A DNA stretch of 64,000 nt from an uncultured Pseudodesulfovibrio sp. (GTDB taxonomy: Bacteria; Desulfobacterota; Desulfovibrionia; Desulfovibrionales; Desulfovibrionaceae). Position 1 is the first letter of the stretch. Every line of letters starts with the position of its first letter. Shown here one piece after another: positions 1 through 9,264 of the stretch. Both the position numbers and the translations under genes were made by a program. Where the stretch lies: the NCBI RefSeq assembly GCF_963662885.1, contig NZ_OY760065.1:10001-74000 (forward strand). Direction: 5' to 3'. The notes below the pieces were generated by a model that searched no databases, was not told where the DNA came from, and saw only the letters and a list, made by a program, of their open reading frames with translations.

Positions 1-636
<636 letters not shown>

Positions 637-702
637 CAATTAATGGAATTCTCTCTTCCCCTATTTACTAATATATTCCGAACTCCGGTTCGCCAAAATT
701 TT

Positions 703-818
703 CTTGGTGGCCAAGGAGGAGGGGGTACACCCGGTCCCATTCCGAACCCGGTAGTTAAGCCCTCCATCGCCGATGATACTGCATGGTAGCGTGTGGGAAA
801 GTAGGTCGCCGCCAAGGA
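703..818 (+). rRNA. rrf: 5S ribosomal RNA
   Basis: A 5S rRNA of about 115 bases. The terminal stem is formed by CTTGGTGG at the start and CCGCCAAGG at the end. The conserved loop-B/C sequence CCCATTCCGAACCCGG and the loop-E region GTAGTAGG-like core are visible. It lies about 65 bases after the 23S gene, as expected for the distal gene of an rRNA operon. The ends may be off by one to three bases. Confidence 0.95.
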
Positions 819-826
819 ATATTTCA

Positions 827-857
827 AAAGCCCTCAGTCAATCGACTGAGGGCTTTT
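827..857 (+). terminator. Rho-independent terminator of the rRNA operon
   Basis: An AAAGCCCTCAGTC / GACTGAGGGCTTT stem with an AATC loop is followed by a T run. It lies just after 5S and closes the rRNA operon. Confidence 0.9.
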
Positions 858-983
858 TGCGTTTCTTGCTCAACTGAGAGATCGCTCGCTTCAGCTTGTT
901 ATGGATTTGGAAATATCCTTGCCGGGGCGTGAAGTGTTTGAGATACTGTTTGAAGCCGGATTATTTTAGCTTAAGGAGGGGTT

Positions 984-1619
984 ATGGCGACTTTGAAAGC
1001 TGTGCCCAAGGTCATACCCATCCGGAACAAGGAAATTACCAAGGAAAAGCTGGTCAAGGCCGTAGGTAAAGTTCTTGCCGAAGTCGGGTTTCAGCGCCTT
1101 GGTGTGAACATGATAGCCCGTGAAGCCGGTGTGGATAAGAAGTTGATCTATCGGTATTATCAAGGCTTGGAAGGACTTGTTGCCGAATACGGACGGACTG
1201 TTGAGTTTTGGCCCACGGCCGAGGAATTGCTGGGTGAAGATGCGGAGCGTATTAAGGCAATGGCTCCATCCGATCTCATGTCCCAATTTTTCAGGCGCTA
1301 TCTGCGAGCGATTTTGCGCAGGCCGCAAACACTCGAGATCCTGGCTTGGGAGGGAGTTGTCCGAAACGATTTGACCCGTGCCTTGGAAGAAGTCCGAGTC
1401 AAGACCGCGCTGGAATTCTTTGAGTTGATGCAGACCGATCCGCCGGAGGACGTAGACCTGACTGCGCTGGTCATGATTCTGGCCGCTTCAGTCAATTTCC
1501 TGGCTGTGCGTTCACGAATACATCGCAGCTTGGGCGGCGTTGACCTCCAGTCCGATGCGGGATGGAAACGCATAGAAGATACTTTGGACATAATGCTCAC
1601 CCGAACGCTTACGCATTGA
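984..1619 (+). CDS. TetR/AcrR family transcriptional regulator
   Basis: A 211-residue protein. After a basic tail (residues 1-18) comes a TetR-type helix-turn-helix at about 20-65, with the typical core VNMIAREAGV, DKKLIYRYY. The C-terminal ligand and dimer domain is helical and not diagnostic of a ligand. The start is fixed by a strong AAGGAGG Shine-Dalgarno six bases upstream of the ATG. A terminator follows directly, so it is a single-gene unit. The next gene on the same strand is a Bcr/CflA-type exporter 420 bases on. Control of that exporter is plausible but unproven, because TetR targets are often divergent. Confidence 0.9.
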   Translation: MATLKAVPKVIPIRNKEITKEKLVKAVGKVLAEVGFQRLGVNMIAREAGVDKKLIYRYYQGLEGLVAEYGRTVEFWPTAEELLGEDAERIKAMAPSDLMSQFFRRYLRAILRRPQTLEILAWEGVVRNDLTRALEEVRVKTALEFFELMQTDPPEDVDLTALVMILAASVNFLAVRSRIHRSLGGVDLQSDAGWKRIEDTLDIMLTRTLTH

Positions 1620-1657
1620 AAAAGGCCCGGGAATCTATCCCGGGCCTTTTCCTTTTT
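1620..1657 (+). terminator. Rho-independent terminator after the TetR gene
   Basis: The stem AAAGGCCCGGG / CCCGGGCCTTT begins one base after the stop codon and is followed by a T-rich stretch. Confidence 0.9.
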
Positions 1658-2039
1658 GGGTTCATCTTTTCCTTTAGCATGATTCGAATTTCGTTGATTC
1701 TAAGGCATCCGCTTTTACGCAGCTCCGGAAACGACTCTAGCCAGTTCGTCTACTATCTGAATCTGGCTTCCAATCACGGCAAGGCCTCCGATTGTATCGC
1801 CCGCCGATCCTGCGAGGATGCATGCCAACAGCATCTGGAGATTTGCGAGCTGATGAAGGACGTCTCAGAACCCTATGACAACGGCCCAGGTTTACCAACA
1901 AAGTAGGGTAAATACCTCGAACAAGATGCTGGTCGCTTTCCATTCGCGCGAGAAGAACTGCGTTTGATTTTCCAGGGCCATCCGGGCCTCATTATCAGTA
2001 ATAATTGATCAAGACGAAGGAATATAGCCAGGTTGCTTT
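1658..2039 (+). other. Intergenic stretch without a recognisable gene
   Basis: About 380 bases between the TetR terminator and the MFS exporter. One frame stays open from the end of the TetR gene to 1906, but it has no Shine-Dalgarno and its translation resembles nothing I know. It could be a decayed gene. An AT-rich stretch near 1990-2010 with ATCA / TGAT half-sites is a possible operator for the downstream exporter. I see no convincing promoter. Confidence 0.5.
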
Positions 2040-3242
2040 ATGAGTAGTACCATTCCTACGGAAAATGACGGCAAAGTCGTCACCGGCGCGCTGTTCATGT
2101 CCATTCTCGGGGCATTGATGGCGTTCACGTCATTGTCTACGGACATTTATCTTCCGGCGATGCCGGCAATGGCCCAAGAGCTTAACGGCGACGCCGAACT
2201 CACCATTACCGGTTTTCTGGTGGGCTTTACCTTTGCCCAGCTCCTTTGGGGACCGATCAGCGACAGCCGGGGGCGGAAGATGCCGCTCTACATCGGGATG
2301 CTGATCTTTGCCGTAGGAGCGGCCGGTTGCGCCATGTCGCACACGATCCCGCAGATCGTTTTCTGGCGCGTTGTTCAGGCCTTCGGCGCATGCTCCGGCC
2401 CCATGCTGGCCCGCGCCATGGTTCGGGATCTGTTCTCCCGCACAAAGGCCGCCCAGACGCTTTCGACACTGATGATCATCATGGCCATCGCGCCGATCAT
2501 AGGCCCGCTCATGGGAGGCCAGATCATTCGGGTCAGCACCTGGCACACAATATTCTGGCTGCTTACGGCCATCGGTTCATTCATGTTCGTGTCACTCTTC
2601 TGGCTGCCGGAGACACTGCCTGCGGAGAAGCGCTCATCCACTTCCATAGGCACGGCTTTTACCAACTATTTCTCCCTTCTGAAACACAAGGTGTTCATGC
2701 GGTTCACCCTTTGTGTGACCTTCTATTATGTGGCTGCGTACGCTTTTATTGCCGGATCACCGAGGGTGTACATCTCTTATTTCGGCGTCGATCCTCAGCA
2801 TTACGGCTGGCTGTTCGCCGTCAACATCGTCGGGGTTATGACCCTCAGCTTTTTCAACCGTTATCTGGTTATTCGTTTCTCCCTGCGCAAGCTGCTCCAG
2901 ATCGCTACGGCAATCGCTTTTATGGCCATAGCGACCATGGCCGTATGCGTAAGGCAGGAACTCTACGGCATGACCATCATCGTCAGTATGATATTCCTCT
3001 TCTTCTCAATGAACGGGATCGTGGCTGCCTCGGCCACGGCGGCCGCTTTGGATGAAGTGCCCCATATCGCGGGATCCGCATCCGCGTTGATTGGGGCGCT
3101 GCAGTATGGGAGCGGTATCGTGTCTTCGCTGCTGCTTGCCGTCTTCAGCAAAGGGACTCCGTGGACCATGACCTGGATCATGCTGCTGTTCACGACAGCG
3201 GCACTGCTCACCGTGGTTGGGAAAACCAGCAAATACGCCTAG
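2040..3242 (+). CDS. MFS transporter, Bcr/CflA drug-efflux type
   Basis: A 400-residue inner-membrane protein with about 12 hydrophobic segments, the normal length for the family. The first segment ends in STDIYLPAMP (residues 33-42), the Bcr/CflA hallmark. The loop between segments 2 and 3 carries the MFS motif-A variant GPISDSRGRK (71-80). The second half of segment 5 (IAPIIGPLMGG) is the antiporter motif-C region. Such proteins export drugs or small metabolites by proton antiport; the substrate cannot be read from sequence. The start has only a weak upstream CAGG, so initiation is less certain than the reading frame. A TetR gene lies upstream. Confidence 0.9.
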   Translation: MSSTIPTENDGKVVTGALFMSILGALMAFTSLSTDIYLPAMPAMAQELNGDAELTITGFLVGFTFAQLLWGPISDSRGRKMPLYIGMLIFAVGAAGCAMSHTIPQIVFWRVVQAFGACSGPMLARAMVRDLFSRTKAAQTLSTLMIIMAIAPIIGPLMGGQIIRVSTWHTIFWLLTAIGSFMFVSLFWLPETLPAEKRSSTSIGTAFTNYFSLLKHKVFMRFTLCVTFYYVAAYAFIAGSPRVYISYFGVDPQHYGWLFAVNIVGVMTLSFFNRYLVIRFSLRKLLQIATAIAFMAIATMAVCVRQELYGMTIIVSMIFLFFSMNGIVAASATAAALDEVPHIAGSASALIGALQYGSGIVSSLLLAVFSKGTPWTMTWIMLLFTTAALLTVVGKTSKYA

Positions 3243-3573
3243 CGCGTGCAGGTCGACCGCGTGCTGTCAGGCCTGAGCTCAATTGTGCGCGATAAACGGG
3301 CAATAGTCGGATGACATGCCGGTTGTTTTAGCGATCTGTCGAGGAACCTGACAATCGTAATGTGATTATTGCTACGCGCTCTTCGACTTACAATTACAAA
3401 AAATACATTCATGGGATGACCAGGCATTCTTTGTCCTCGTCCGCAATGCAGATTTGGAGAATTGGACAAGAAATGCGGAGAATTGATCATGCCCCGGTGC
3501 CTTGCAATGTGTAACGTATCGATCTTGGTGGTTCAGATTTACAGAGAACATCGCTGACACAAAGGAGCAGATC
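3243..3573 (+). other. Intergenic stretch without a recognisable gene
   Basis: About 330 bases between the MFS gene and the DUF362 gene. I see no long coding frame, tRNA or strong terminator. A GGTCGACC palindrome at 3251-3258 is flanked by GCGTGC direct repeats, and the middle is AT-rich (near 3390-3410). The promoter of the DUF362 gene is probably here, but no clear -35/-10 pair stands out. Confidence 0.4.
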
Positions 3574-4563
3574 GTGAACAATATTTCCAGGCGCAATTTC
3601 ATGAAATCCGGGGCCATCGCCCTGGCAACGATTGCCATGACCGGCCACGGCGTGTTTTCCAATGCGGATGAGGGCGCGCCCGTCTATCTGACCAGGGACA
3701 TCAGTTCGAAAGGGTTGACCAAGGTCTATGATCGCCTGATGCAGGGTGGCAAGCTGCCCGGCAAGGTGGCGGTAAAGCTGCATTCCGGCGAACCCGGGGG
3801 ACACAACTATCCGAATCCGTCTTTGATCAAGGATTTGGTCCAGTCCGTGAACGGCACCATCGTAGAGTGCAACACCGCCTACAAGGGGAAGCGCTTCAGT
3901 ACGGTCGACCACATGAAGGCGCTGCAGGACCACGGATTCGCCCACATCGCTCCGGTGGACATCATGGACGAGAACGGCTCCATGGCCTTGCCGTTTGCCA
4001 AGGGCAAACACATCCGGGAAAACTACGTGGGTGCTCATTTCGTCAATTATGACTCTTTCCTGATCCTGTCTCACTTCAAAGGGCACGCCATGGGCGGTTT
4101 CGGGGGCGCCATCAAGAATATGTCCATCGGCATCGCCTCGAGCGAAGGGAAGATGTGGATTCACACAGCGGGCGCAACCCGGAGCACCGACAATTTTGCC
4201 AAGTGCTTCAGCACGGATCAGGACATGTTTCTGGAGTCCATGGCCGAAGCGGCCGGGTCGGTCATCAACAAGCTCGGTAAAGACCGAATCGTATACGTCA
4301 GCCTGATGAACAACCTGTCCATCGACTGCGACTGCGACAGTAACCCGGCCCCGCCGGAACTGGACGACATCGGCATCTTGGCTTCCATGGACCCTGTCGC
4401 CCTGGACCGGGCCTGCGTTGACCTGATCTACGCCGCGGACAAAGACAAGAGCGCTTCCCTGCGCCATCGCATGGAGGAGAAACACGCTACACATACCCTG
4501 GACCATGCCGAAGCACTCGGTATAGGTAGTCAGCAGTACACCCTGATCGGCATCGACGCATAA
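3574..4563 (+). CDS. Tat-exported DUF362 domain protein
   Basis: A 329-residue DUF362 (COG2768-like) protein. The GTG start at 3574 is chosen because AAAGGAG precedes it and because it places a twin-arginine signal, SRRNFMKSG, at residues 5-13 with a hydrophobic stretch after it. DUF362 hallmarks are visible: HFKGHAMGGFGGAIKNMSIG in the middle, then DCDCDSNPAPPELDDIGI and SMDPVALDRACVDL near the end. The cysteines in DCDC may bind an iron-sulfur centre. Many relatives carry an extra ferredoxin domain, which is absent here. The function is unknown. Tat export suggests a folded, cofactor-bearing periplasmic protein. Confidence 0.85.
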   Translation: MNNISRRNFMKSGAIALATIAMTGHGVFSNADEGAPVYLTRDISSKGLTKVYDRLMQGGKLPGKVAVKLHSGEPGGHNYPNPSLIKDLVQSVNGTIVECNTAYKGKRFSTVDHMKALQDHGFAHIAPVDIMDENGSMALPFAKGKHIRENYVGAHFVNYDSFLILSHFKGHAMGGFGGAIKNMSIGIASSEGKMWIHTAGATRSTDNFAKCFSTDQDMFLESMAEAAGSVINKLGKDRIVYVSLMNNLSIDCDCDSNPAPPELDDIGILASMDPVALDRACVDLIYAADKDKSASLRHRMEEKHATHTLDHAEALGIGSQQYTLIGIDA

Positions 4564-4975
4564 CTCAGCCTTCCCCAGAAAGGCCGTTCTCCCGTCTCCA
4601 GGGCGGGAGGGCGGCCGCTATTCTCCATTCTCCTCCCTCCTGTGTCGCCAGTGGACGCTAATCTCGTTCGATCGGGCAATGATCGCCAAGAAATGGGCAT
4701 GCGCATTTGGACGTCAGTCGTTATATTTTTATGAGATTGATTGATTCGGAATGAAGACCATGTCTGGAAACAGAAGAGTCTGGTGGGGCTGAGAAGCTCC
4801 TTGAGGCTTGTTTATGTACTTCTTCCGTTGATTCATAAACGTCTGGTTGCACGTTGTTCGTAGCCTCGATGGCCATAATCAGGCAATTGCCTGGATGTAG
4901 AGGCCAGCGTAGCCGCCGATCGGTTTCAACTATCCATGAAGTCGGGGGCCGACTTCACCGCCAGGAAACAGGAAT
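4564..4975 (+). other. Structured 412-base leader/intergenic region before larC
   Basis: No gene is visible. A hairpin at 4582-4615 (GGCCG..CTCCCG / CGGGAG..CGGCC) follows the DUF362 stop and may be a weak terminator, although the T run is poor. Nearer larC, a 14-base perfect inverted repeat CAGGCAATTGCCTG (4880-4893) sits inside GCCTC (4863-4867) and GAGGC (4900-4904), so two stems could nest. A further stem GAAGTCGG / CCGACTTC (4938-4956) lies just before the larC ribosome site. These could be regulatory, but I recognise no known riboswitch. Confidence 0.45.
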
Positions 4976-6298
4976 ATGAAGATACTTTACTACGACTGCT
5001 TCGCAGGAATAAGCGGCGACATGAATCTAGCCGCCATGATCGACCTCGGCGTTGAGCCTGAGTACCTGCGTACCGAGTTGGACAAGCTCGGACTGGGTGA
5101 TGAATTTCGGTTGGACGTTACCAGGGACGCCCGCAACGGTATTCACGGCACGCGCGTGGACGTCCGTTTGGCCGAGTCCTCCGTTCACGTTCATGACGCC
5201 AAAGGCCATGACCATGCGCATCTGCACGGCCACGATCATGACCATGCGCACGGCCATGCGCATTCTCATGGCGACCATGAGGATCATGATCACGCCCACG
5301 AAAAAGGGGATGAGGGGCAGCATGTCCACGGTCCCCATCGCAATTTTGCGGACATTCGTGAAATCGTCATGAAAAGCGGGCTCGAGGATGCGGTCAAGGA
5401 AACCAGCCTTCGAATCTTTCGTCGGGTGGCCGAGGCCGAAGCCAGGGTGCACGGCAAGCCCATGGACGAGGTCCATTTCCACGAGGTCGGGGCCACCGAC
5501 TCCATAGTGGATATCGTCGGCGCGGCCATTTGTTATCACCGGCTCGGTGTGGACGCGGTCTGGGTCTCGCCGGTGGAGTTGGGGAGCGGTTTTGTCCGCT
5601 GCGCCCACGGGGTCATCCCGGTTCCGGCTCCGGCCACGGTGGAGATCCTGCACGGCATCCCCACCATGGCCGGCGGAACGGATATGGAATCCACTACGCC
5701 AACCGGGGCGGCTATCATCGCCGAACTGGCTGATGAATTTACTTCCACTGCGGCCATGACGGTAATCAAGACAGCGTATGGTGTCGGCCATCGGGAGTCA
5801 TCCTTGCGGCCGAACCTGTTGCGCGTGCACCTGGCCGAGGTCGCCCGATCCTTTCTCTCGCAAACCAGCCGGGCGCGCATGCTGCAGTGCAACATCGACG
5901 ACATGACCGGCGAGATGCTCGGCTATGTCATGGATCTGCTCATGGAGCAGGGGGCCATGGACGTTCATTTCACGCCCATCATGATGAAGAAGAATCGCCC
6001 GGCGACCACGCTCTCTCTGCTTTGCGCCGAGAAGGACGAAGCGCGATTCAAGGAGCTTCTGTTCCGGCATACCACAACCCTTGGCGTGAAGAGTCTGGTT
6101 GTGGAAAAGACGGAGCTGGAGCGGCGGTTTGACACTCTGGAGACGCCGCTTGGGCCGGTGACTATGAAGCGGGCGCTGCTGGACGGGCAGGTCCTGCGCT
6201 CGAAACCAGAATACGAGGAGTGCCGGGAGATCGCCCGGCGAAACGGCATCCCTCTGGCCCAGGTCTACAGCCTCATCGCCGGGTTGGAAAAGGAGTAG
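4976..6298 (+). CDS. larC: Nickel-pincer cofactor biosynthesis protein LarC
   Basis: A 440-residue LarC, the CTP-dependent cyclometallase that inserts nickel into pyridinium-3,5-bisthiocarboxylic acid mononucleotide to complete the nickel-pincer nucleotide cofactor. The start MKILYYDCFAGISGDM is the family signature. Residues 71-121 form a histidine-rich loop with 20 histidines, expected to hold or deliver nickel. The middle carries FHEVGATDSIVDIVGA, and the C-terminal half QCNIDDMTGE with IMMKKNRPA. In some lactobacilli larC is split into two frames, but here it is one continuous frame. It is the first gene of larC-larE-larB, four bases before larE. Confidence 0.95.
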   Translation: MKILYYDCFAGISGDMNLAAMIDLGVEPEYLRTELDKLGLGDEFRLDVTRDARNGIHGTRVDVRLAESSVHVHDAKGHDHAHLHGHDHDHAHGHAHSHGDHEDHDHAHEKGDEGQHVHGPHRNFADIREIVMKSGLEDAVKETSLRIFRRVAEAEARVHGKPMDEVHFHEVGATDSIVDIVGAAICYHRLGVDAVWVSPVELGSGFVRCAHGVIPVPAPATVEILHGIPTMAGGTDMESTTPTGAAIIAELADEFTSTAAMTVIKTAYGVGHRESSLRPNLLRVHLAEVARSFLSQTSRARMLQCNIDDMTGEMLGYVMDLLMEQGAMDVHFTPIMMKKNRPATTLSLLCAEKDEARFKELLFRHTTTLGVKSLVVEKTELERRFDTLETPLGPVTMKRALLDGQVLRSKPEYEECREIARRNGIPLAQVYSLIAGLEKE

Positions 6299-6302
6299 CG
6301 TC

Positions 6303-7130
6303 ATGTCGCTCACTCAACAGCAGAAAAAACAATATGCCGTGCTGCTGGCCGAGATTTACGGTCTGGAGCGTGTGCTGGTGGCTTTTTCCGGCGGCGTGGA
6401 CAGCACCCTGCTGCTTCAAGCCGCCCAGCGGGCCGTGGGCGATGGCGTCCTGGCGGTTACTTTTGCAACGCCTTACTCTCCGGTTGAGGAGACCGCCTGC
6501 GCCGTGGAGTTCGCAAAATCCCTGGGTGTCCGCCATAAGCTCGTCGAACTGCCCATCCCCGAAGACATCCGCAACAATCCGCCCGAGCGCTGCTACCTGT
6601 GCAAGCGCACATTGTTCAGTGAGCTGGCCCGGATGGCGGAAAACGAGGGCATTCGGCACATCCTGGACGGCAGCAACCTCGACGACCTGGGCGACCATCG
6701 TCCCGGCCGCAGGGCCATCAAGGAGCTGGGTGTGCGCAGCCCGCTGCTCGATGCGGGGTTGACCAAGCAGGATATCCGTGACCTGTCCCACGAGTACGGC
6801 CTGCCTACCTGGGACAAGCCTGCCGGAGCATGCCTGCTCACGCGGTTGCCCCATGGCAGCGACGTGGAAGAGACGGAACTCAGACGCATCGATCAGGGCG
6901 AGACATATTTAAAAGGGCTCGGCTTTGCCGCGGTCAGGCTTCGCAGCCACGGTGAAGTGGCTCGCATCGAGCTGCCGCCGGAGGATATAGCTGCCTGCCT
7001 GGAGAGCGGCGTCAGGAAGCTCATCGACGAACGCTTGAAGGCGCTGGGCTATCGTTACGTGGCCGTGGATCTGGCGGGCTACCGCATGGGTAGCCTCAAC
7101 GAGCCGCAAGCGGCCGATCGAAAGGAGTAG
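6303..7130 (+). CDS. larE: Pyridinium-3,5-biscarboxylate sulfurtransferase LarE
   Basis: A 275-residue PP-loop ATPase that adenylates and sulfurates the LarB product. The PP-loop SGGVDST is at residues 29-35. Cys97 and Cys100 (ERCYLCK) and Cys177 (PAGACLLTR) are present. Cys177 aligns with the sacrificial cysteine position of the Lactiplantibacillus enzyme. The three-cysteine arrangement is the one described for LarE proteins that carry a [4Fe-4S] cluster and can turn over with added sulfide. I infer that type here, which fits a sulfide-producing anaerobe. It lies four bases after larC and four bases before larB. Confidence 0.93.
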   Translation: MSLTQQQKKQYAVLLAEIYGLERVLVAFSGGVDSTLLLQAAQRAVGDGVLAVTFATPYSPVEETACAVEFAKSLGVRHKLVELPIPEDIRNNPPERCYLCKRTLFSELARMAENEGIRHILDGSNLDDLGDHRPGRRAIKELGVRSPLLDAGLTKQDIRDLSHEYGLPTWDKPAGACLLTRLPHGSDVEETELRRIDQGETYLKGLGFAAVRLRSHGEVARIELPPEDIAACLESGVRKLIDERLKALGYRYVAVDLAGYRMGSLNEPQAADRKE

Positions 7131-7134
7131 AATT

Positions 7135-7878
7135 ATGACCAATGACACTTTGGCCGAACTGTTGTCCGAGATTCGTGACGGCAGAGTTTCGGTTGAGAAC
7201 GGAATCGAACGATTGCGCGATCTCCCATATATGGATCTCGGACATACCAAATTCGACCTGCACCGTTCACTGCGCAACGGCTTCCCCGAGGTGGTCTACG
7301 GAGAGGGCAAGACTCCGGAACAGGTGGGGGAGATATTCACCCGTATGGGGGACCATGCGAACATTCTGGCGACCCGTGTGTCACAGGAGATGGCCGACCA
7401 CGTGCTGTCCGTCTGTCCGGACGCGGAGTACAATGCCGTGGGCAGGACCCTGGCCCTGGCGCGTGAACCCATCACCTACAGGGAAGGGCAGATCGCCATT
7501 GTTACGGCCGGTACTTCCGACCTGGGCGTTGCTGAAGAGGCCCGCGTCACCTGTGAAATGCTCGGCAGCCACGCTCGTATCACTTCGGACGTGGGAGTGG
7601 CGGGCATCCACCGTTTGCTGGACCGGCTCGAGGACATCCGCCAGGCGCGGGTGATCATCGTCATTGCGGGCATGGAAGGAGCCTTGTCCAGCGTCATCGG
7701 CGGCCTGGTTCCCCAGCCGATCATAGCGGTACCCACTTCCGTCGGTTATGGCGCGTCCTTTTCCGGCTTGTCGGCGCTGCTCGGCATGCTTACCTCCTGT
7801 GCGAGCGGCGTGACCGTGGTCAACATCGACAATGGCTTTGGCGCGGCCTGTGCCGCATGTAAAATCAATAATCTTTGA
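7135..7878 (+). CDS. larB: Nickel-pincer cofactor biosynthesis protein LarB
   Basis: A 247-residue LarB, the enzyme that carboxylates and hydrolyses nicotinic acid adenine dinucleotide to start nickel-pincer nucleotide synthesis. The C-terminal half is PurE-like: IVTAGTSDLGVAEEA, VIIVIAGMEGALSSVIGG and VPTSVGYGASFSGLSALL are the conserved blocks. The N-terminal part (KFDLHRSLRNGFPEVVYGEGK) is LarB-specific. It is the last gene of the operon, closed by the hairpin at 7983-8022. No larA (lactate racemase) or larD is adjacent, so the enzyme using the cofactor is encoded elsewhere. Confidence 0.94.
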   Translation: MTNDTLAELLSEIRDGRVSVENGIERLRDLPYMDLGHTKFDLHRSLRNGFPEVVYGEGKTPEQVGEIFTRMGDHANILATRVSQEMADHVLSVCPDAEYNAVGRTLALAREPITYREGQIAIVTAGTSDLGVAEEARVTCEMLGSHARITSDVGVAGIHRLLDRLEDIRQARVIIVIAGMEGALSSVIGGLVPQPIIAVPTSVGYGASFSGLSALLGMLTSCASGVTVVNIDNGFGAACAACKINNL

Positions 7879-7982
7879 TTCGTACACGGCGTCGACCCTC
7901 TCCGGGGCATTGACCGTGATGGCCTGGATTATTTTTTCGACGTGCTGATGAATTGCCTCGACGATAATTGCTTTGCAGAAGC

Positions 7983-8022
7983 AACAAGGGAGTGGAGGTA
8001 TATACCGCCACTCCCTTGTTTT
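7983..8022. terminator. Bidirectional terminator between larB and the MucR-like gene
   Basis: A perfect 13-base stem AACAAGGGAGTGG / CCACTCCCTTGTT encloses GGTATATACC, itself a palindrome. T runs on both sides let it serve the converging genes. Confidence 0.85.
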
Positions 8023-8045
8023 GATCAGTAGAGGAGTCGAGGACT

Positions 8046-8444
8046 TTATTTTTTCTTTGCAGAAGTTCTCTTGGTCCAGAGTTTCATCTCTTTCATCTTC
8101 TTGCGGCGTTCCCGCTGAAGGGACTTGCAGACCAGGGGAAGTTTTTTCTTGTATCCGTACTGTTCGCGATACTCTTCCGGGGTCAGATTGTGGGTCGACA
8201 AATGCTTCTTGGTAAGAACCTTGAAAGACTTGCCGCAGGCACAGCAGAGAATGGACTTTTCTCGAATCGCCTTCTGGGGATCGACGGCGGCGGGGGCCCC
8301 GGTTTCGACGACATCACCCTCGGCAATGGCTTTGATGCCGGCGGCCAGTTTCTGCACCATGGAGGTTATCTCTTCCTCGGTCATGGTTCGCACGCTTGCC
8401 TGAGCCTTTACAATCTCCAATGCCTCTTGCAAGTAATCTTCCAT
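8046..8444 (-). CDS. MucR/Ros-family zinc-finger transcriptional regulator
   Basis: A 132-residue protein. The start at 8444 follows AAGGAG; a longer frame upstream lacks one. The C-terminal half matches the MucR/Ros family: Cys67 and Cys70, His81 and His85 form the zinc finger, followed by NLTPEEYREQYGYKKKLPLV, and the tail is strongly basic (RERRKKMKEMK). The spacing between the second Cys and first His is ten residues, one more than in classical Ros. The N-terminal 60 residues are acidic and helical and probably mediate dimers. MucR relatives bind AT-rich DNA and often repress surface or motility genes; the targets here are unknown. Confidence 0.88.
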   Translation of the reverse strand: MEDYLQEALEIVKAQASVRTMTEEEITSMVQKLAAGIKAIAEGDVVETGAPAAVDPQKAIREKSILCCACGKSFKVLTKKHLSTHNLTPEEYREQYGYKKKLPLVCKSLQRERRKKMKEMKLWTKRTSAKKK

Positions 8445-8540
8445 AAGTATCTCCTTGTTACTCGGACTTTCGAGAATGCAGAGAAAAGCCCTCTGCATCA
8501 TGTCCAATGTTATAATGCAAAAGTATTACCGCAGCTAAAT

Positions 8541-8569
8541 CGTATTCAACATACGGCGTCGAGTGTCAA
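8541..8569 (-). promoter_or_regulatory. Candidate sigma-70 promoter of the MucR-like gene
   Basis: On the minus strand TTGACA (8564-8569) is followed after 17 bases by AATACG (8541-8546), about 95 bases before the start. The -35 box is perfect and the -10 box is poor. The 297-base gap to the diverging membrane-protein gene holds nothing else I recognise. Confidence 0.35.
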
Positions 8570-8741
8570 GAAAATTGGACATAGCTGATAGAAAGAATAA
8601 CACGGCAGATTGAGACGACTTGTCCAGGTTGAAAGATTGACCGTTGATTTCCTCCCGCCCTTGATTCCTCTTGCAGGGTGAAGTATATGATAAGCCGTTG
8701 TGACGGTAGTATCGAGTAAAGCACAATCAATGGAGTGTGAA

Positions 8742-9194
8742 ATGGGTTCCGATGGAAGCAAAATCCATAAATTGGAGGCTGTTAAGGTGAGCAGAGAGAC
8801 TGATTCCGAGACCGAACAGCAGGCGGTGCCCACTGCGGCAGCCAACGCCACCAGTCGTGATATGAGCAAGGTAGCCGTTATCGTCTCTTTGCTCGTGGTC
8901 GTGTTGCTGGTCATTTTCTTCTTCGGCATGAACCGGAATATCGCCGGGCTTACCGAAGAGGTGAAGAGTCTGGGCGCGTTGCGCCAGGACGTGTCGCAGC
9001 TCGATGACCGTATGGTCAAAATGGAGGAGGGCCTTCCTCTCCAGATGAAGCGCTTGCTGGCTCTGGATATGGTCAATGAGATGGCCATGAAGTCCGCCTA
9101 CCTGGGGAACACTCTTGAGGATCAGGCTCTGCGCGACAAAATGCAGACCGTTTTGCAGTCTCTCAAGGAAGTTCGCAGCGAGCTTGAAAAGTAG
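8742..9194 (+). CDS. Unknown single-pass membrane protein with coiled coil
   Basis: A 150-residue protein. The ATG at 8742 is preferred over an upstream GTG at 8700 and ATG at 8730 because GGAG lies six bases before it. Residues 1-40 are polar, residues 43-62 form one transmembrane helix, and residues 64-100 and 125-150 look like coiled coil. The topology is probably N-terminus inside with the coiled coil in the periplasm. I recognise no enzymatic motif. It is a single-gene unit with its own terminator. Confidence 0.75.
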   Translation: MGSDGSKIHKLEAVKVSRETDSETEQQAVPTAAANATSRDMSKVAVIVSLLVVVLLVIFFFGMNRNIAGLTEEVKSLGALRQDVSQLDDRMVKMEEGLPLQMKRLLALDMVNEMAMKSAYLGNTLEDQALRDKMQTVLQSLKEVRSELEK

Positions 9195-9218
9195 TACCTG
9201 TCTTCTTTCTGATTCTTC

Positions 9219-9252
9219 AAGGTGCGGCGTGTTGTACGTCGCACCTTTTTTT
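9219..9252 (+). terminator. Rho-independent terminator
   Basis: The stem AAGGTGCG / CGCACCTT, extended by three more pairs, is followed by seven T. It closes the membrane-protein gene. Confidence 0.9.
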
Positions 9253-9264
9253 ATGCTTATTCAG

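Noticed and set aside
1562..1906. Open frame overlapping the TetR end and running into the intergenic region
   Set aside because: No ribosome site, and it crosses the TetR terminator hairpin. The translation is not recognisable. It could be a gene remnant but is not supported.
5186..5340. CAT-rich short repeats in larC, first looking like a repeat array
   Set aside because: They encode the histidine-rich nickel-binding loop of LarC in frame, so they are coding rather than a CRISPR or satellite.
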